Shown here: in pieces, positions 16,083 through 24,226 of the stretch
Numbering within the stretch: the stretch's first letter is position 1
Layout: every line of letters starts with the position of its first letter
DNA from: Exiguobacterium sp. J17977
GTDB taxonomy: Bacteria; Bacillota; Bacilli; Exiguobacteriales; Exiguobacteriaceae
DNA: 64,000 nucleotides
Reading direction: 5' to 3'
NCBI RefSeq assembly: GCF_018616375.1
Contig: NZ_JAEQBB010000001.1
Coordinates: forward strand, 1-64,000
Made by a program: the position numbers and the translations under genes
The notes under the pieces: model-generated
Seen by the model: the letters and a program-made list of their open reading frames with translations, nothing else
Database searches by the model: none
Told to the model about the DNA's origin: nothing

Positions 16083-16112
16083 TTGTATGAAAATTCAGCA
16101 TTATGCTATACT
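16083..16112 (+). promoter_or_regulatory. Promoter of the dicarboxylate/amino acid symporter gene
   Basis: TTGTAT (16083-16088) and TATACT (16107-16112), 18-base spacer, 34 bases before the start codon. Confidence 0.6.
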
Positions 16113-16145
16113 AAACGCACTGTGTAAAAGAGAAAGGGTGACACG

Positions 16146-17408
16146 ATGAGTGAAACTAAGAAAATTATGATTGGCCTCCTGTTGGGGGTGGCCGTCGGTC
16201 TAGGATTGGCCGCATTGCCAGGGAACATTTACGATGTGACGAACACGTATCTTCTCTCGCCGGTCGGAACCGTATTTTTGAACTTGATTAAAATGCTAGT
16301 CGTCCCGATCGTCTTCTTCTCGATCATTCTTGGCGTCATGGGTCTCGGGGACCCGAAAGAGCTTGGACGCGTCGGTACGAAATCATTGCTCTTCTTCTTG
16401 ACGACAACGGCCATCGCCATTGTGTTGGCTCTCGGTGTCGCTCAAATCATCAAGCCAGGTGATCGTGGGGACTTCCCGACGACAGGTCTTGAGTTTGATG
16501 CCTCAGGTTCGGAAGAGTCGTCGAACATCGTGCAGACGTTCGTTAACATGATTCCAACGAATCCGGTCCAAGCGCTCGCCGAAGGCAACATGCTTCAAAT
16601 CATCGTCTTTGCGGCACTCATCGGATTCGCGATGATTGCGCTCGGTGAAAAAGCACGTACATGGCGCCGATTCGTCAAACAAGGCGATCGCATCATGATG
16701 TACTTGATTCATTTGGTCATGAAGCTCGCGCCATACGGTGCCTTCGCCTTGATCGCCTCGGCCATCGGTGGCATCGGCCTCGACGCCGTATACGCGATGG
16801 GCTGGTATATGTTCGCCGTCGTCTTGACGCTGTTCTTGCACTCGGTCGTTGTGTACGGTGGCGCAGTAGCATTAATCGGAAAAATGAATCCGATTTTCTT
16901 CTTTAAAAACTTCTACGAGGCGATGACGTTCGCATTCTCGACATCGTCGTCGAACGCGACGTTACCGGTCTCGATGGAAGTGGCTCAGACGAAACTCGGC
17001 GTCCCACGCTCAATCTCGTCATTCGTCCAACCGCTCGGTGCGACGGTCAATATGGACGGGACGGCTATCATGCAAGGGGTCGCGACGATTTTCATCGCCC
17101 AAGTGTTCAACGCTGATTTGACGATCACAGAGCTCGCTACGGTCGTCATCACTGCGGTACTCGCCTCAATCGGGACGGCGGGTGTACCAGGTGTCGGACT
17201 TGTCATGCTCGCGCTCGTCTTACAATCCGTCAACTTACCGGTCGAAGGGATTGCCCTGATCATCGGTGTCGACCGTGTGCTCGATATGCTCCGGACATCG
17301 GTCAATATTACAGGTGACGCCGCGTGTGCGGTCGTCGTCTCGAAACTCGAAGAGAAACATCTTCCTGCAGTCGACGAAGACTCGTGGGATGAAGTGGATG
17401 CAAAATAA
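16146..17408 (+). CDS. Glutamate/aspartate-type cation symporter (DAACS family)
   Basis: This 420-residue inner-membrane transporter of the dicarboxylate/amino acid:cation symporter family would take up glutamate, aspartate or C4-dicarboxylates with Na+ or H+. It has eight transmembrane segments and two hairpins. The first hairpin carries the serine-rich STSSSNATLPVS motif (near residue 260). The NMDGTA motif, which binds cation, is near residue 302. The second hairpin and the NITGDAACAVVVS segment, with the substrate-binding Asp and the Asn/Gly residues, end the core. The final Asp/Glu-rich tail is cytosolic. The Asp in ITGD fits acidic amino acid transport. The presence of MDGT suggests Na+ coupling, but specificity cannot be fixed from sequence alone. 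Confidence 0.88.
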   Translation: MSETKKIMIGLLLGVAVGLGLAALPGNIYDVTNTYLLSPVGTVFLNLIKMLVVPIVFFSIILGVMGLGDPKELGRVGTKSLLFFLTTTAIAIVLALGVAQIIKPGDRGDFPTTGLEFDASGSEESSNIVQTFVNMIPTNPVQALAEGNMLQIIVFAALIGFAMIALGEKARTWRRFVKQGDRIMMYLIHLVMKLAPYGAFALIASAIGGIGLDAVYAMGWYMFAVVLTLFLHSVVVYGGAVALIGKMNPIFFFKNFYEAMTFAFSTSSSNATLPVSMEVAQTKLGVPRSISSFVQPLGATVNMDGTAIMQGVATIFIAQVFNADLTITELATVVITAVLASIGTAGVPGVGLVMLALVLQSVNLPVEGIALIIGVDRVLDMLRTSVNITGDAACAVVVSKLEEKHLPAVDEDSWDEVDAK

Positions 17409-17411
17409 TCT

Positions 17412-17446
17412 AAAGGCTGACCCGGTTCATACCGGGCCAGCCTTTT
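17412..17446 (+). terminator. Rho-independent terminator
   Basis: AAAGGCTG-CCCGG and CCGGG-CAGCCTTT arms with a small internal mismatch are followed by TTTC, just after the symporter gene. Confidence 0.8.
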
Positions 17447-17469
17447 CAAATGAAGTGAGGTTTTACTAA

Positions 17470-18003
17470 ATGGAATGGGAAGTGCTGCCAATCCCGCTGT
17501 TTGTCGTGGTCAGCATCATCTTAAACAGCATCATCGCCATCGCGGGCGTGTTACCGAGCGCCTTTTTGACGGCGCTGAACGTTCAGATCCTAGGCTTTGG
17601 ACCAGGCGTCGCCGTTTCCTTTGTTGGTGAGGCATTCGGCGCCGTACTCAGTTTCGTCCTGTATCGTAAGGCGCTCCATCGCTACACGTCACCGGACGGG
17701 AAGCGACTACGGCGTCTCCGTGAGGCCGAAGGGGTCGAGGCATGGTTCCTCGTCCTCGGTCTCCGGCTGTTGCCGTTCGTACCGTCCGGTCTCGTCACAC
17801 TGTCGGCCGCATTCAGCCGGATGTCGCTCCCATCGTTCGCCGTGGCGAGCACGATTGGAAAAGTGCCAGCGCTCTTGGTGGAGGCGCTGGCGGTCACGGC
17901 CGTCCTGACCGTGGCGAGCGGGTGGCAACTCGGTCTCGTCGCCGTTCTCGCCGTCTTATACGCAGTGTGGCGCTTGTCTCAGAGGAGCGGCGAGAAGATA
18001 TGA
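17470..18003 (+). CDS. VTT-domain (TVP38/TMEM64, DedA-like) membrane protein
   Basis: A 177-residue polytopic membrane protein with the VTT-domain layout: an N-terminal helix, a re-entrant stretch around AGVLPSAFLTALN and FVGEAFGAVLSFVLYRK, then the conserved LRLLPFVPSGLVTLSAAFSRM segment near residue 105. Relatives act in lipid scrambling or flipping and membrane homeostasis. No exact substrate can be read from sequence. RBS GTGAGG lies upstream of ATG 17470. Its last 25 bases overlap the 3' end of the convergent cardiolipin synthase gene, so no terminator separates them. Confidence 0.8.
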   Translation: MEWEVLPIPLFVVVSIILNSIIAIAGVLPSAFLTALNVQILGFGPGVAVSFVGEAFGAVLSFVLYRKALHRYTSPDGKRLRRLREAEGVEAWFLVLGLRLLPFVPSGLVTLSAAFSRMSLPSFAVASTIGKVPALLVEALAVTAVLTVASGWQLGLVAVLAVLYAVWRLSQRSGEKI

Positions 18004-19508
18004 CAGAACGCTTCGACGAAGCGTTTGCCGTTCGATTTCTTGCGCATCATCGACCAGTCGACGAGAATCGATTCATCAAAGTCGTTCAAGAACGCTTGAT
18101 GCAACTCTTGGATAGATGACGTCTCGAACTGGGCGATGGTCATCTCATGGTTCAAATACATGCTCCGAAAATCAAAGTTAGCCGTCCCGACGAGCGCAAT
18201 CTTGCCATCGATGAGGACGGTTTTTGCGTGGATAAAATGACGATTGTATTTATAAATCCGGATGTTCCGTTTGAGCAGTTGCTCGAAATAATACTCGGTC
18301 GCATGAAAGCTGAACCATTCGTCGCCTTTTCCGGGGACGACGATCCGGACGTCGATGCCGCGTTTGCCGGCGACTTCTAACAGCGCGAGCATCTCCGGTG
18401 GGGGAATCAAATAAGGAGTTGTCATCCAAATCGATTCTTTTGCCTCCATCAATAGAGCCATGAGTCCGTCCCGAATCGTTACATCTTTCCCGGGGGAGGT
18501 GACGAGCAGTTGCGTCGCCCCGTTGTCGGGTTGCGGTTCACCGATAAAGTATTGCGGTAAGTGTTTGCTGTCAGCAAACAAGTCCCACGTCTCTTTGTCG
18601 TCCTCATGCCCCGCATATAGCCAATTTTCGACGAACAGGCGCTGCAGTTCCCGGACGAGGGGTCCTTCGAGGCGCAGGTGCGTATCACGCCAAAATCCGA
18701 GCTTTTTATGTTTGCCCAAATATTCATCTCCGACGTTCAGACCACCCGTATAGGCGATTCGCCCGTCGATGACGATCAACTTCTGATGATTGCGGAAGTT
18801 GGCGTTAAACACGAGCAGCGGATGGACGACCGGGTCGAACGCTTGGACGTGGACACGGGACTCGCGGAGCGGTTCGATGAAATCTTCATTGATTTCCTGA
18901 CTGCCGAGCCCGTCATACAAGAACCGGACGGTGACGTTCTCATTCGAGCGCTTAATCAAGGCGTCGCGGATTTTGAGCGAAATCTCATCGGTCCGAAACA
19001 GGTAATATTGGACATGGATGTGATGCGTCGCTTGCTCGATGTCGTGGAGCACCGCTTCGAACTTGGCCTCCCCGTTGACGAGCAGTTTCGTCGAAGTGTG
19101 GCCGTCCGCACCGGTCGCCCCTAGTTTTTCGAGCGTGCGCGTGAGCGGATACCGATCGGACACGTCGTTGGACGTCTCGATGCGTTCCGCTTCAATCGCT
19201 TGCCGGAACATGCGAATCTCGGTCGAAGTCTGCTTAATCCGACGATGGCGTCGCGGCGTCCGTCCGAACAATACCCAGGCGAGGGCGCCGAGGAACGGGA
19301 TGAACAGGACGGCGAGTAGCCAAGCGAGTTTGGCCTGAGGTTGGACCTGGTCGAATAAAATATACCAGCCGACGAGGAGCGGCGCCACGATGGCGAGACC
19401 GATCAAGAATGGAATCAATCCGTCCACGGAATAGAGGACGAGGAGAAGGAGGAGGCCGAGTACAATCATGGTGAGGAGTTGCCAGACGCGTCGTTTCAAC
19501 ACGTACAC
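17979..19508 (-). CDS. cls: Cardiolipin synthase
   Basis: A membrane enzyme of 509 residues that condenses two phosphatidylglycerol molecules to cardiolipin and glycerol. Two N-terminal transmembrane helices (residues 9-27 and 33-55) are followed by two phospholipase-D-type active sites. These are HQKLIVIDGRIAYTGG (near residue 240) and HAKTVLIDGKIALVGT (near residue 420), each with the H-x-K-x4-D signature. The length and the paired HKD motifs match the Bacillota Cls family. The 3' end overlaps the convergent VTT gene. Both act on membrane lipids, though they are transcribed towards each other. Confidence 0.92.
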   Translation of the reverse strand: MYVLKRRVWQLLTMIVLGLLLLLVLYSVDGLIPFLIGLAIVAPLLVGWYILFDQVQPQAKLAWLLAVLFIPFLGALAWVLFGRTPRRHRRIKQTSTEIRMFRQAIEAERIETSNDVSDRYPLTRTLEKLGATGADGHTSTKLLVNGEAKFEAVLHDIEQATHHIHVQYYLFRTDEISLKIRDALIKRSNENVTVRFLYDGLGSQEINEDFIEPLRESRVHVQAFDPVVHPLLVFNANFRNHQKLIVIDGRIAYTGGLNVGDEYLGKHKKLGFWRDTHLRLEGPLVRELQRLFVENWLYAGHEDDKETWDLFADSKHLPQYFIGEPQPDNGATQLLVTSPGKDVTIRDGLMALLMEAKESIWMTTPYLIPPPEMLALLEVAGKRGIDVRIVVPGKGDEWFSFHATEYYFEQLLKRNIRIYKYNRHFIHAKTVLIDGKIALVGTANFDFRSMYLNHEMTIAQFETSSIQELHQAFLNDFDESILVDWSMMRKKSNGKRFVEAFCHIFSPLL

Positions 19509-19575
19509 CTTCTTTCTGTTCAGTTGTCATCACTGAATTCATTCCACCGTTTACACATTGTTAATCTAAAATTAC

Positions 19576-19600
19576 GTTTCACGATATGGGCGAAGGGAAT
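19576..19600 (+). promoter_or_regulatory. Sigma-B-like promoter of the small lipoprotein gene
   Basis: GTTTCA (19576-19581) and GGGAAT (19595-19600) with a 13-base spacer resemble the general stress consensus GTTTAA / GGGTAT. I see no better vegetative promoter in this 130-base gap. Confidence 0.4.
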
Positions 19601-19640
19601 TATCGTAACTGTACGACATAACGTAAAAGGGGTGTTAGCG

Positions 19641-19787
19641 ATGAAGAAAAAAGGTGCATTGGCCGCGTCGCTCTTAGCGACAGGCATCATTCTCGGGGCT
19701 TGCGGGGGAGCAGACGAAGAACCGATGGATAATAACGACACGGAAATGCAAGAGAACGATGATGATATGGAAGAGAACGACGACTAA
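19641..19787 (+). CDS. Small acidic lipoprotein
   Basis: A 48-residue protein with a lipoprotein signal peptide: MKKK start, hydrophobic core and lipobox LGAC, so lipid would be attached to Cys21. The mature part is only 28 residues and is almost wholly Asp, Glu, Asn and Met. Such tiny acidic lipoproteins are seen in many Bacillota and have no assigned role. Start ATG 19641 has an AAAGGGG site 8 bases upstream. It stands alone with a possible stress promoter and shares a terminator region with the convergent EAL gene. The low-complexity tail could bind cations, but that is speculation. Confidence 0.7.
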   Translation: MKKKGALAASLLATGIILGACGGADEEPMDNNDTEMQENDDDMEENDD

Positions 19788-19820
19788 AAAACGGCCTCGA
19801 GCGCTTGCTCGTGGCCGTTC
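19785..19820 (-). terminator. Terminator of the EAL gene
   Basis: AACGGCC (19790-19796) and GGCCGTT (19813-19819), with an inner GAGC/GCTC stem. On the minus strand the hairpin runs into TTTTTT, so it mainly ends the EAL transcript, while it also follows the small lipoprotein gene. Confidence 0.75.
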
Positions 19821-19823
19821 GTC

Positions 19824-20744
19824 TTAAATGGCGTACGGGGAAGGCTTCCCGAAGTAATACCCTTGGGCCAAATCGAAGCCGAGTTCACGACAGACGTCGA
19901 CTTCTTCGGCGCGTTCGATGCCTTCGGCGAGAATCGTGATGCCCATCGATTTGGTCAATTGACGTACATTTTTCAAAAATGCCCGCTTTTCGGCGTCCTG
20001 ATCGCAAAACGAGATGTACGACCGATCGATTTTGACATAGTCCGGTTCGAGCCGTTTCAACATATCGAGCGTCGAGAAACCGGCCCCGACATCGTCGAGG
20101 GCGACTTTCATGCCGCGCTTCTTATATGTAGAAAAGACGTGCTGCAAGTGAGCGACGTCCTGTACTTTCTCCGTCTCGACGACTTCAAAGATGAAGCGGT
20201 CAGGACTGAGTCCGTATTGGTCGATAATCTCGAACGTGTGTTGCAAGCAATAGTCTGGATTATAAATCGTCGACGGCAAGAAGTTGATGAACGTCTTCTC
20301 GTGCGGGGCGACGGCATGATGAGTTGCTTTAATCGCCTCGGCGCGGGCGCGTTGGTCGAGCTTCGAGTGCAGGCCGAACCGGTTGGCCGCGCGGAATAAC
20401 TCTCCTGGGGAGATGTTATTGCGACTGCGGAGCAACGCCTCATAACCGAACCGTTCGCCCGTATCGAGATGGACGATCGGTTGCAAGTGACTTTCAAAGT
20501 CACCGTGTTGAATGAGTTCGATCGTATCGCGATTGGCGATCTGTTCAAGCAGATTCTGCGCCGAGATGATGGCAGTTTGTCGTTTCGTCGTCAAATCGAC
20601 GCAATACACATCGTCTTCAACGGTGGTGAGCCGCTCGGTCAATTCATCAAAGGAATCGTATGGATGCGATTGTTCATTGACGACGACTAAGCCGCGTTCA
20701 AAGAATGGGATGTTCGTGGAGCAGGCAGTACACGGAGACCACAT
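19824..20744 (-). CDS. EAL-domain cyclic di-GMP phosphodiesterase
   Basis: A cytosolic protein of 306 residues. Residues 1-70 are a short N-terminal region beginning MWSPCTACSTN, with a C-x-x-C pair. The rest is an EAL domain that hydrolyses cyclic di-GMP to pGpG. The catalytic set looks complete: EALLR signature, INFLPSTI (Asn), EVVETE (Glu), ALDDVGAGFS (two Asp), VKIDRS (Lys) and ILAEGIE (Glu). The C-terminal YYFGKPSP motif is typical. No GGDEF partner or membrane segment is present. The N-terminal Cys pair could bind metal or sense redox. RBS AAAGGAG is 7 bases before the ATG. It is transcribed divergently from speE. Confidence 0.88.
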   Translation of the reverse strand: MWSPCTACSTNIPFFERGLVVVNEQSHPYDSFDELTERLTTVEDDVYCVDLTTKRQTAIISAQNLLEQIANRDTIELIQHGDFESHLQPIVHLDTGERFGYEALLRSRNNISPGELFRAANRFGLHSKLDQRARAEAIKATHHAVAPHEKTFINFLPSTIYNPDYCLQHTFEIIDQYGLSPDRFIFEVVETEKVQDVAHLQHVFSTYKKRGMKVALDDVGAGFSTLDMLKRLEPDYVKIDRSYISFCDQDAEKRAFLKNVRQLTKSMGITILAEGIERAEEVDVCRELGFDLAQGYYFGKPSPYAI

Positions 20745-20841
20745 AGGATCACTCCTTTCAGATGATGAAATACTCTGTCTCTAGTTTATCGGATAAAACT
20801 CACATAAAACTCACACGACGGGACAAATAAATAAAAAAATC

Positions 20842-20870
20842 GTGCAAAATGCGGACAGTTTTTGTATACT
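20842..20870 (+). promoter_or_regulatory. Promoter of speE-speB
   Basis: A good TATACT -10 box (20865-20870) with a weak GTGCAA -35 box 17 bases upstream. The leader before speE would be about 70 bases long. Confidence 0.5.
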
Positions 20871-20948
20871 TCCTATCGTATGAATAAGAAGCGCCTCAAA
20901 ACGCCACTCGCATACGAACAACTTTTTAATCAGAAAGGGGTTCTATCG

Positions 20949-21788
20949 ATGGACCAAAAATTAAAATTATGGTTTACGGAGCACCAGACAGAAGATTACG
21001 GAATCACGTTCCGTGTAAACCACGTTTATGAGAGCGAACAAACGGAGTTTCAACGACTAGAAATGGTCGAAACGGACGAGTTCGGAACAATGTTGTTACT
21101 TGACGGAATGGTCATGACGACGGATAAGGACGAATTCGTCTATCACGAGATGGTGGCTCACGTCCCACTCTTTACGCACCCGAATCCGAAGCACGTGCTC
21201 GTAGTCGGCGGCGGAGACGGCGGCGTCATCCGTGAGATTATGAAACACCCATCAGTCGAAAAAGCAGTTCTCGTCGACATCGACGGGAAAGTCATTGAAT
21301 ATTCGAAGAAATACTTACCAAATATCGCAGGTGAACTCGACAACCCGCGCGTTGAGGTCATCGTCGGCGACGGCTTCATGCATATCGCCGAGTCTGAGAA
21401 CGAGTACGATGTCATCATGGTCGACTCGACAGAACCGGTCGGCCCAGCGGCCAACTTGTTCACGAAAGGATTCTACGCTGGCATTTCGAGAGCGCTTAAA
21501 GAAGATGGCATCTTCGTCGCACAGACGGATAACCCGTGGTTCACGCCAGAGCTTATCCAAACGGTTCAACGTGACGTGAAAGAGATTTTCCCAATCACGA
21601 AGTTGTACACGGCGAACGTACCGACGTACCCGAGCGGCATGTGGACGTTCACAATCGGTTCGAAGCAGTACGACCCGGAAGCAGTCGCACCGGAGCGGTT
21701 CCACGACATCGAGACGAAGTACTACACGCCGAAGCTTCACAATGCGGCCTTCGTCCTTCCTAAATTCGTGGAGGACTTGACGAAATGA
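20949..21788 (+). CDS. speE: Polyamine aminopropyltransferase (spermidine synthase)
   Basis: This 279-residue cytosolic enzyme transfers the aminopropyl group of decarboxylated SAM to putrescine. The Rossmann fold carries the nucleotide motif [15 protein letters not shown] (near residue 78), and the putrescine/dcSAM Asp residues lie in VDIDGKVIE and [11 protein letters not shown]. The gatekeeping loop DSTEP is characteristic. ATG 20949 is chosen over an upstream in-frame start because it has the AGAAAGGGG site and matches family length. Its stop overlaps the speB start (ATGA), so the two are translationally coupled. Confidence 0.92.
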   Translation: MDQKLKLWFTEHQTEDYGITFRVNHVYESEQTEFQRLEMVETDEFGTMLLLDGMVMTTDKDEFVYHEMVAHVPLFTHPNPKHVLVVGGGDGGVIREIMKHPSVEKAVLVDIDGKVIEYSKKYLPNIAGELDNPRVEVIVGDGFMHIAESENEYDVIMVDSTEPVGPAANLFTKGFYAGISRALKEDGIFVAQTDNPWFTPELIQTVQRDVKEIFPITKLYTANVPTYPSGMWTFTIGSKQYDPEAVAPERFHDIETKYYTPKLHNAAFVLPKFVEDLTK

Positions 21789-22666
21789 TTAAACGTTTCG
21801 ATGAAGCCTACTCGGGCAAAGTGTTTATCGCCAGTTTGCCGGAAGTCGCAGACGCGAAGACGGTCCTTTACGGCATGCCGATGGACTGGACGGTCAGCTT
21901 CCGTCCGGGATCGCGTTTCGGTCCGAACCGGATCCGTGAAGTCTCAATCGGTCTTGAAGAGTACAGCCCGTACTTAGATGGAGACTTGAGTGAAGCTGCC
22001 GTCTATGACGCCGGTGACATCCCACTTCCGTTCGGGAACGCCCAGAAGTCGCTCGACATGATTGAGTCATTCGTCAAGGACGTCATCCAAGCAGGCAAGT
22101 TCCCGCTCGGTATGGGTGGGGAACACCTCGTCACTTGGCCGGTCATCAAGGCGATGCATGATGCGTACGGCGACGATTTCGTCATTCTTCACTTCGATGC
22201 GCACACGGATCTCCGTGACGAATACGAGGGCGAGCCGTTGTCGCACTCGACACCGCTCAAAAAAGCGGCCAACTTGATTGGACCATCGAACTGTTACTCG
22301 TTCGGGATTCGTTCTGGGATGAAAGAAGAGTTCGACTGGGTCAAAGAAGTCGGCTATAACATGTATAAATATGAAGTGATCGAGCCGCTCAAACGCGTGT
22401 TGCCGACGCTCGCCGGGAAGAAAGTGTACGTCACGATCGACATCGACGTCCTCGACCCATCGGCAGCACCGGGAACGGGCACGCAAGAAATCGGCGGTAT
22501 CACGACGAAGGAATTGCTTGAAGCGGTCCACGCTATCGCAAACTCCGACGTCGACGTCATCGGCGCCGACCTCGTCGAAGTGTCACCGGCGTACGACCAG
22601 TCGGACATGACGGCCATCGCCGCCGCGAAGATTCTCCGTGAGATGATGATCGGGTTCGTGAAGTAA
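21785..22666 (+). CDS. speB: Agmatinase
   Basis: A dinuclear manganese ureohydrolase of 293 residues that converts agmatine to putrescine and urea, feeding SpeE directly. Metal ligands are visible in GMGGEHLVT (His), [12 protein letters not shown] (Asp, His, Asp) and [19 protein letters not shown] (two Asp). The family's ending, [16 protein letters not shown], is intact. No arginine decarboxylase (speA) is in this window. The mpsC-like gene begins 3 bases after the stop, so it shares the transcript. Confidence 0.93.
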   Translation: MIKRFDEAYSGKVFIASLPEVADAKTVLYGMPMDWTVSFRPGSRFGPNRIREVSIGLEEYSPYLDGDLSEAAVYDAGDIPLPFGNAQKSLDMIESFVKDVIQAGKFPLGMGGEHLVTWPVIKAMHDAYGDDFVILHFDAHTDLRDEYEGEPLSHSTPLKKAANLIGPSNCYSFGIRSGMKEEFDWVKEVGYNMYKYEVIEPLKRVLPTLAGKKVYVTIDIDVLDPSAAPGTGTQEIGGITTKELLEAVHAIANSDVDVIGADLVEVSPAYDQSDMTAIAAAKILREMMIGFVK

Positions 22667-22668
22667 CG

Positions 22669-23037
22669 ATGCCGAAAAAAGGTCAGCTCGAGATGGAGCT
22701 GAGTGCTCGCATCACCCAATGGGAGAAAGAGTATCTCGGACGCGGTTCCTTGACGTGTAAAGCAGACCTGCTCCGCGACTTGGCCATCGTGACGCTCCAA
22801 GGCGTCTTGACCCCGGCTGAGTACGAACTGGCCGCCAAGTCGGCCGGGCGCGAGCAATTGAAGAAATACCGCAACAATCTCGTCGAGTCGGGTCGTCCGC
22901 AACTCGAGGCCATCGTGCACGAGGTGCTCGGCCGGCGGCTCATCTCGCTCCACACGGACATCAGCACGAAGACGGGGGAACGCCTCATCGTCTTTCGCCT
23001 TGATTCCGCGTGGGACAGTGGGATTGACAAGCCGTGA
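22669..23037 (+). CDS. MpsC-type (DUF2294) protein
   Basis: A 122-residue soluble protein with the DUF2294 / MpsC domain: LTCKADLLRDLAIVTLQGVLTPAEYELAA-type segments in the middle and a C-terminal RRLISLHTDIS with GERLIVFRLD. The domain is named for a Na+-translocating, membrane-potential-generating system. The MpsAB proteins of that system are also known for bicarbonate supply. It follows speB by 3 bases, but the next gene downstream is an SbtA-like bicarbonate permease, which fits the family better. The -35 box of the downstream promoter lies inside its last codons. Confidence 0.75.
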   Translation: MPKKGQLEMELSARITQWEKEYLGRGSLTCKADLLRDLAIVTLQGVLTPAEYELAAKSAGREQLKKYRNNLVESGRPQLEAIVHEVLGRRLISLHTDISTKTGERLIVFRLDSAWDSGIDKP

Positions 23038-23052
23038 CGACGTTTTTACACT
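23024..23052 (+). promoter_or_regulatory. Strong promoter inside the 3' end of the DUF2294 gene
   Basis: Consensus TTGACA (23024-23029) and TACACT (23047-23052) with a 17-base spacer. Transcription would begin near 23059, giving a leader of about 175 bases ahead of the SbtA-like gene. Confidence 0.8.
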
Positions 23053-23059
23053 AGAAAGC

Positions 23060-23187
23060 AGATACGTGTCAGGATTGATGAAGCGAGCTTCGGAGCGCTT
23101 CCTCGTCGTCTTGACCCGGAGCTGAACGAATAATAAACCGACAGTTGTCGGCTAGACGGAGCGAACGCGTTCGAGCCGTCGGCATGC
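23060..23187 (+). promoter_or_regulatory. Structured RNA leader, candidate riboswitch
   Basis: Between the promoter and the terminator the transcript can fold into several stems. An outer stem GTCAGG (23068-23073) / CTTGAC (23110-23115) encloses GAAGC/GCTTC capped by GCT-TCGG-AGC. A hairpin CCGAC (23138-23142) / GTCGG (23147-23151) follows. A hairpin GACGG (23155-23159) / CCGTC (23176-23180) contains the palindrome CGAACGCGTTCG. A second GTCGG at 23178-23182 can also pair with CCGAC, which offers two exclusive folds. I do not recognise a described riboswitch class in it. Confidence 0.55.
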
Positions 23188-23217
23188 AGCGCACACCTTT
23201 CTTTGGTGTGCGCTTTT
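23188..23217 (+). terminator. Leader terminator upstream of the SbtA-like gene
   Basis: AGCGCACACC (23188-23197) and GGTGTGCGCT (23205-23214), loop TTTCTTT, then TTTT. It ends only about 20 bases before the start codon, a position typical of an attenuator. Confidence 0.85.
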
Positions 23218-23236
23218 GTCGTCTAGGAGGAAATGT

Positions 23237-24187
23237 ATGGAACTATTGACGTTTTTATTGACGAGCGCCCCGGTGCTCCTGTTCGTGACCGGTGTGATTG
23301 CTGCTCTCGGCAAATCAAATTTACGAATCCCGGAGTCGCTCAGCATCACGCTCAACTTGTATTTACTGCTCGCCATCGGGTTGAAAGGGGGAATCGGGCT
23401 CGCCTCGGTGTCGATGGACGAGTTGGCGCTCCCGCTAGCAGTGACGCTCGTCGTCGGCATCATCTTGCCGCTCATCGCTTTCGGGTTCGGCGCGCTGCTC
23501 AAGTTCACGTTCCCGGAGCGAATTTCCATGGCGGCCACGTTCGGATCGGTCTCACTCGTGACGTACGTCGCCGCGACGGCCCAGCTCGAACGTCTCGGCA
23601 TCAGTTATGAGCCGTTCATGACGACGCTCGTCGTCGTGCTCGAGATTCCGGGTCTCGTCGTGGCGCTGCTCTTGTACAACCAGAGCCGCGTCCTCGGGAT
23701 TACGGCGGCCCCGACCCAATCGTTCACGGTCATCCGTGACAGCCTGCTCTCCAAGAGTATTCTGCTCTTGTTGGCTGGTCTCGTCGTCGGAATCGTCACG
23801 CCGGATACATCGGCGCTCGAACCTTTCTTCATCGACTTGTTCCCAGGCGTGTTGCTGTTGTTCCTGCTCAGTCTGGGCGTCAAGGTCGGTCATCAGTTGA
23901 AGGCGGTACCATCCTATGGTCTCAAATTTTTGGTCATCGGCATGACGTTCCCACTCATTGGGGCCGTCATCGGCTACATTGCGGCCGGGATGGCCGGGCT
24001 ATCGGACGGGGGGACGATCCTCTTCATGACGCTCGCCGCGAGCGGGTCGTATATCGCCGCCCCGGCCATGCTTCAGGCGTCGGTGCCCGAAGCGGAACCG
24101 TCGTTTTATTTGACGCTCGCCCTCGCTGTCACGTTCCCGTTCAATCTGCTCGTCGGCATTCCATTGTTCATTTCTATCGTCACCTGA
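23237..24187 (+). CDS. SbtA-like sodium-dependent bicarbonate permease family protein
   Basis: A 316-residue membrane protein with about ten helices in two inverted halves, matching the SbtA family (sodium-dependent bicarbonate transport in cyanobacteria). Family features seen are SITLNLYLLLAIGLKGG near residue 36, the first-half FGSVSLVTYVAATAQLE, the second-half LFMTLAASGSYIAAPAML near residue 255, and two internal glycine-rich crossings. ATG 23237 is set by the AGGAGG site 6 bases upstream. A near-start ATG at 23233 is out of frame. The adjacent MpsC-type gene and the structured leader hint at control by ions or inorganic carbon. Bicarbonate as substrate is a family inference. Confidence 0.82.
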   Translation: MELLTFLLTSAPVLLFVTGVIAALGKSNLRIPESLSITLNLYLLLAIGLKGGIGLASVSMDELALPLAVTLVVGIILPLIAFGFGALLKFTFPERISMAATFGSVSLVTYVAATAQLERLGISYEPFMTTLVVVLEIPGLVVALLLYNQSRVLGITAAPTQSFTVIRDSLLSKSILLLLAGLVVGIVTPDTSALEPFFIDLFPGVLLLFLLSLGVKVGHQLKAVPSYGLKFLVIGMTFPLIGAVIGYIAAGMAGLSDGGTILFMTLAASGSYIAAPAMLQASVPEAEPSFYLTLALAVTFPFNLLVGIPLFISIVT

Positions 24188-24226
24188 AAACAGGCCTGGT
24201 CTCCATTCGAGACCAGGCCTGTTTTC
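24186..24226. terminator. Perfect bidirectional terminator
   Basis: Eighteen-base arms (24186-24203 and 24209-24226) with a CATTC loop, A-tract on one side and T-tract on the other, shared by the convergent permease and repeat-protein genes. Confidence 0.9.

Noticed and set aside
23233-23610. Frame starting at ATG 23233 just before the SbtA-like start
   Set aside because: Out of frame with the conserved membrane protein; the predicted product is charged and without family features.
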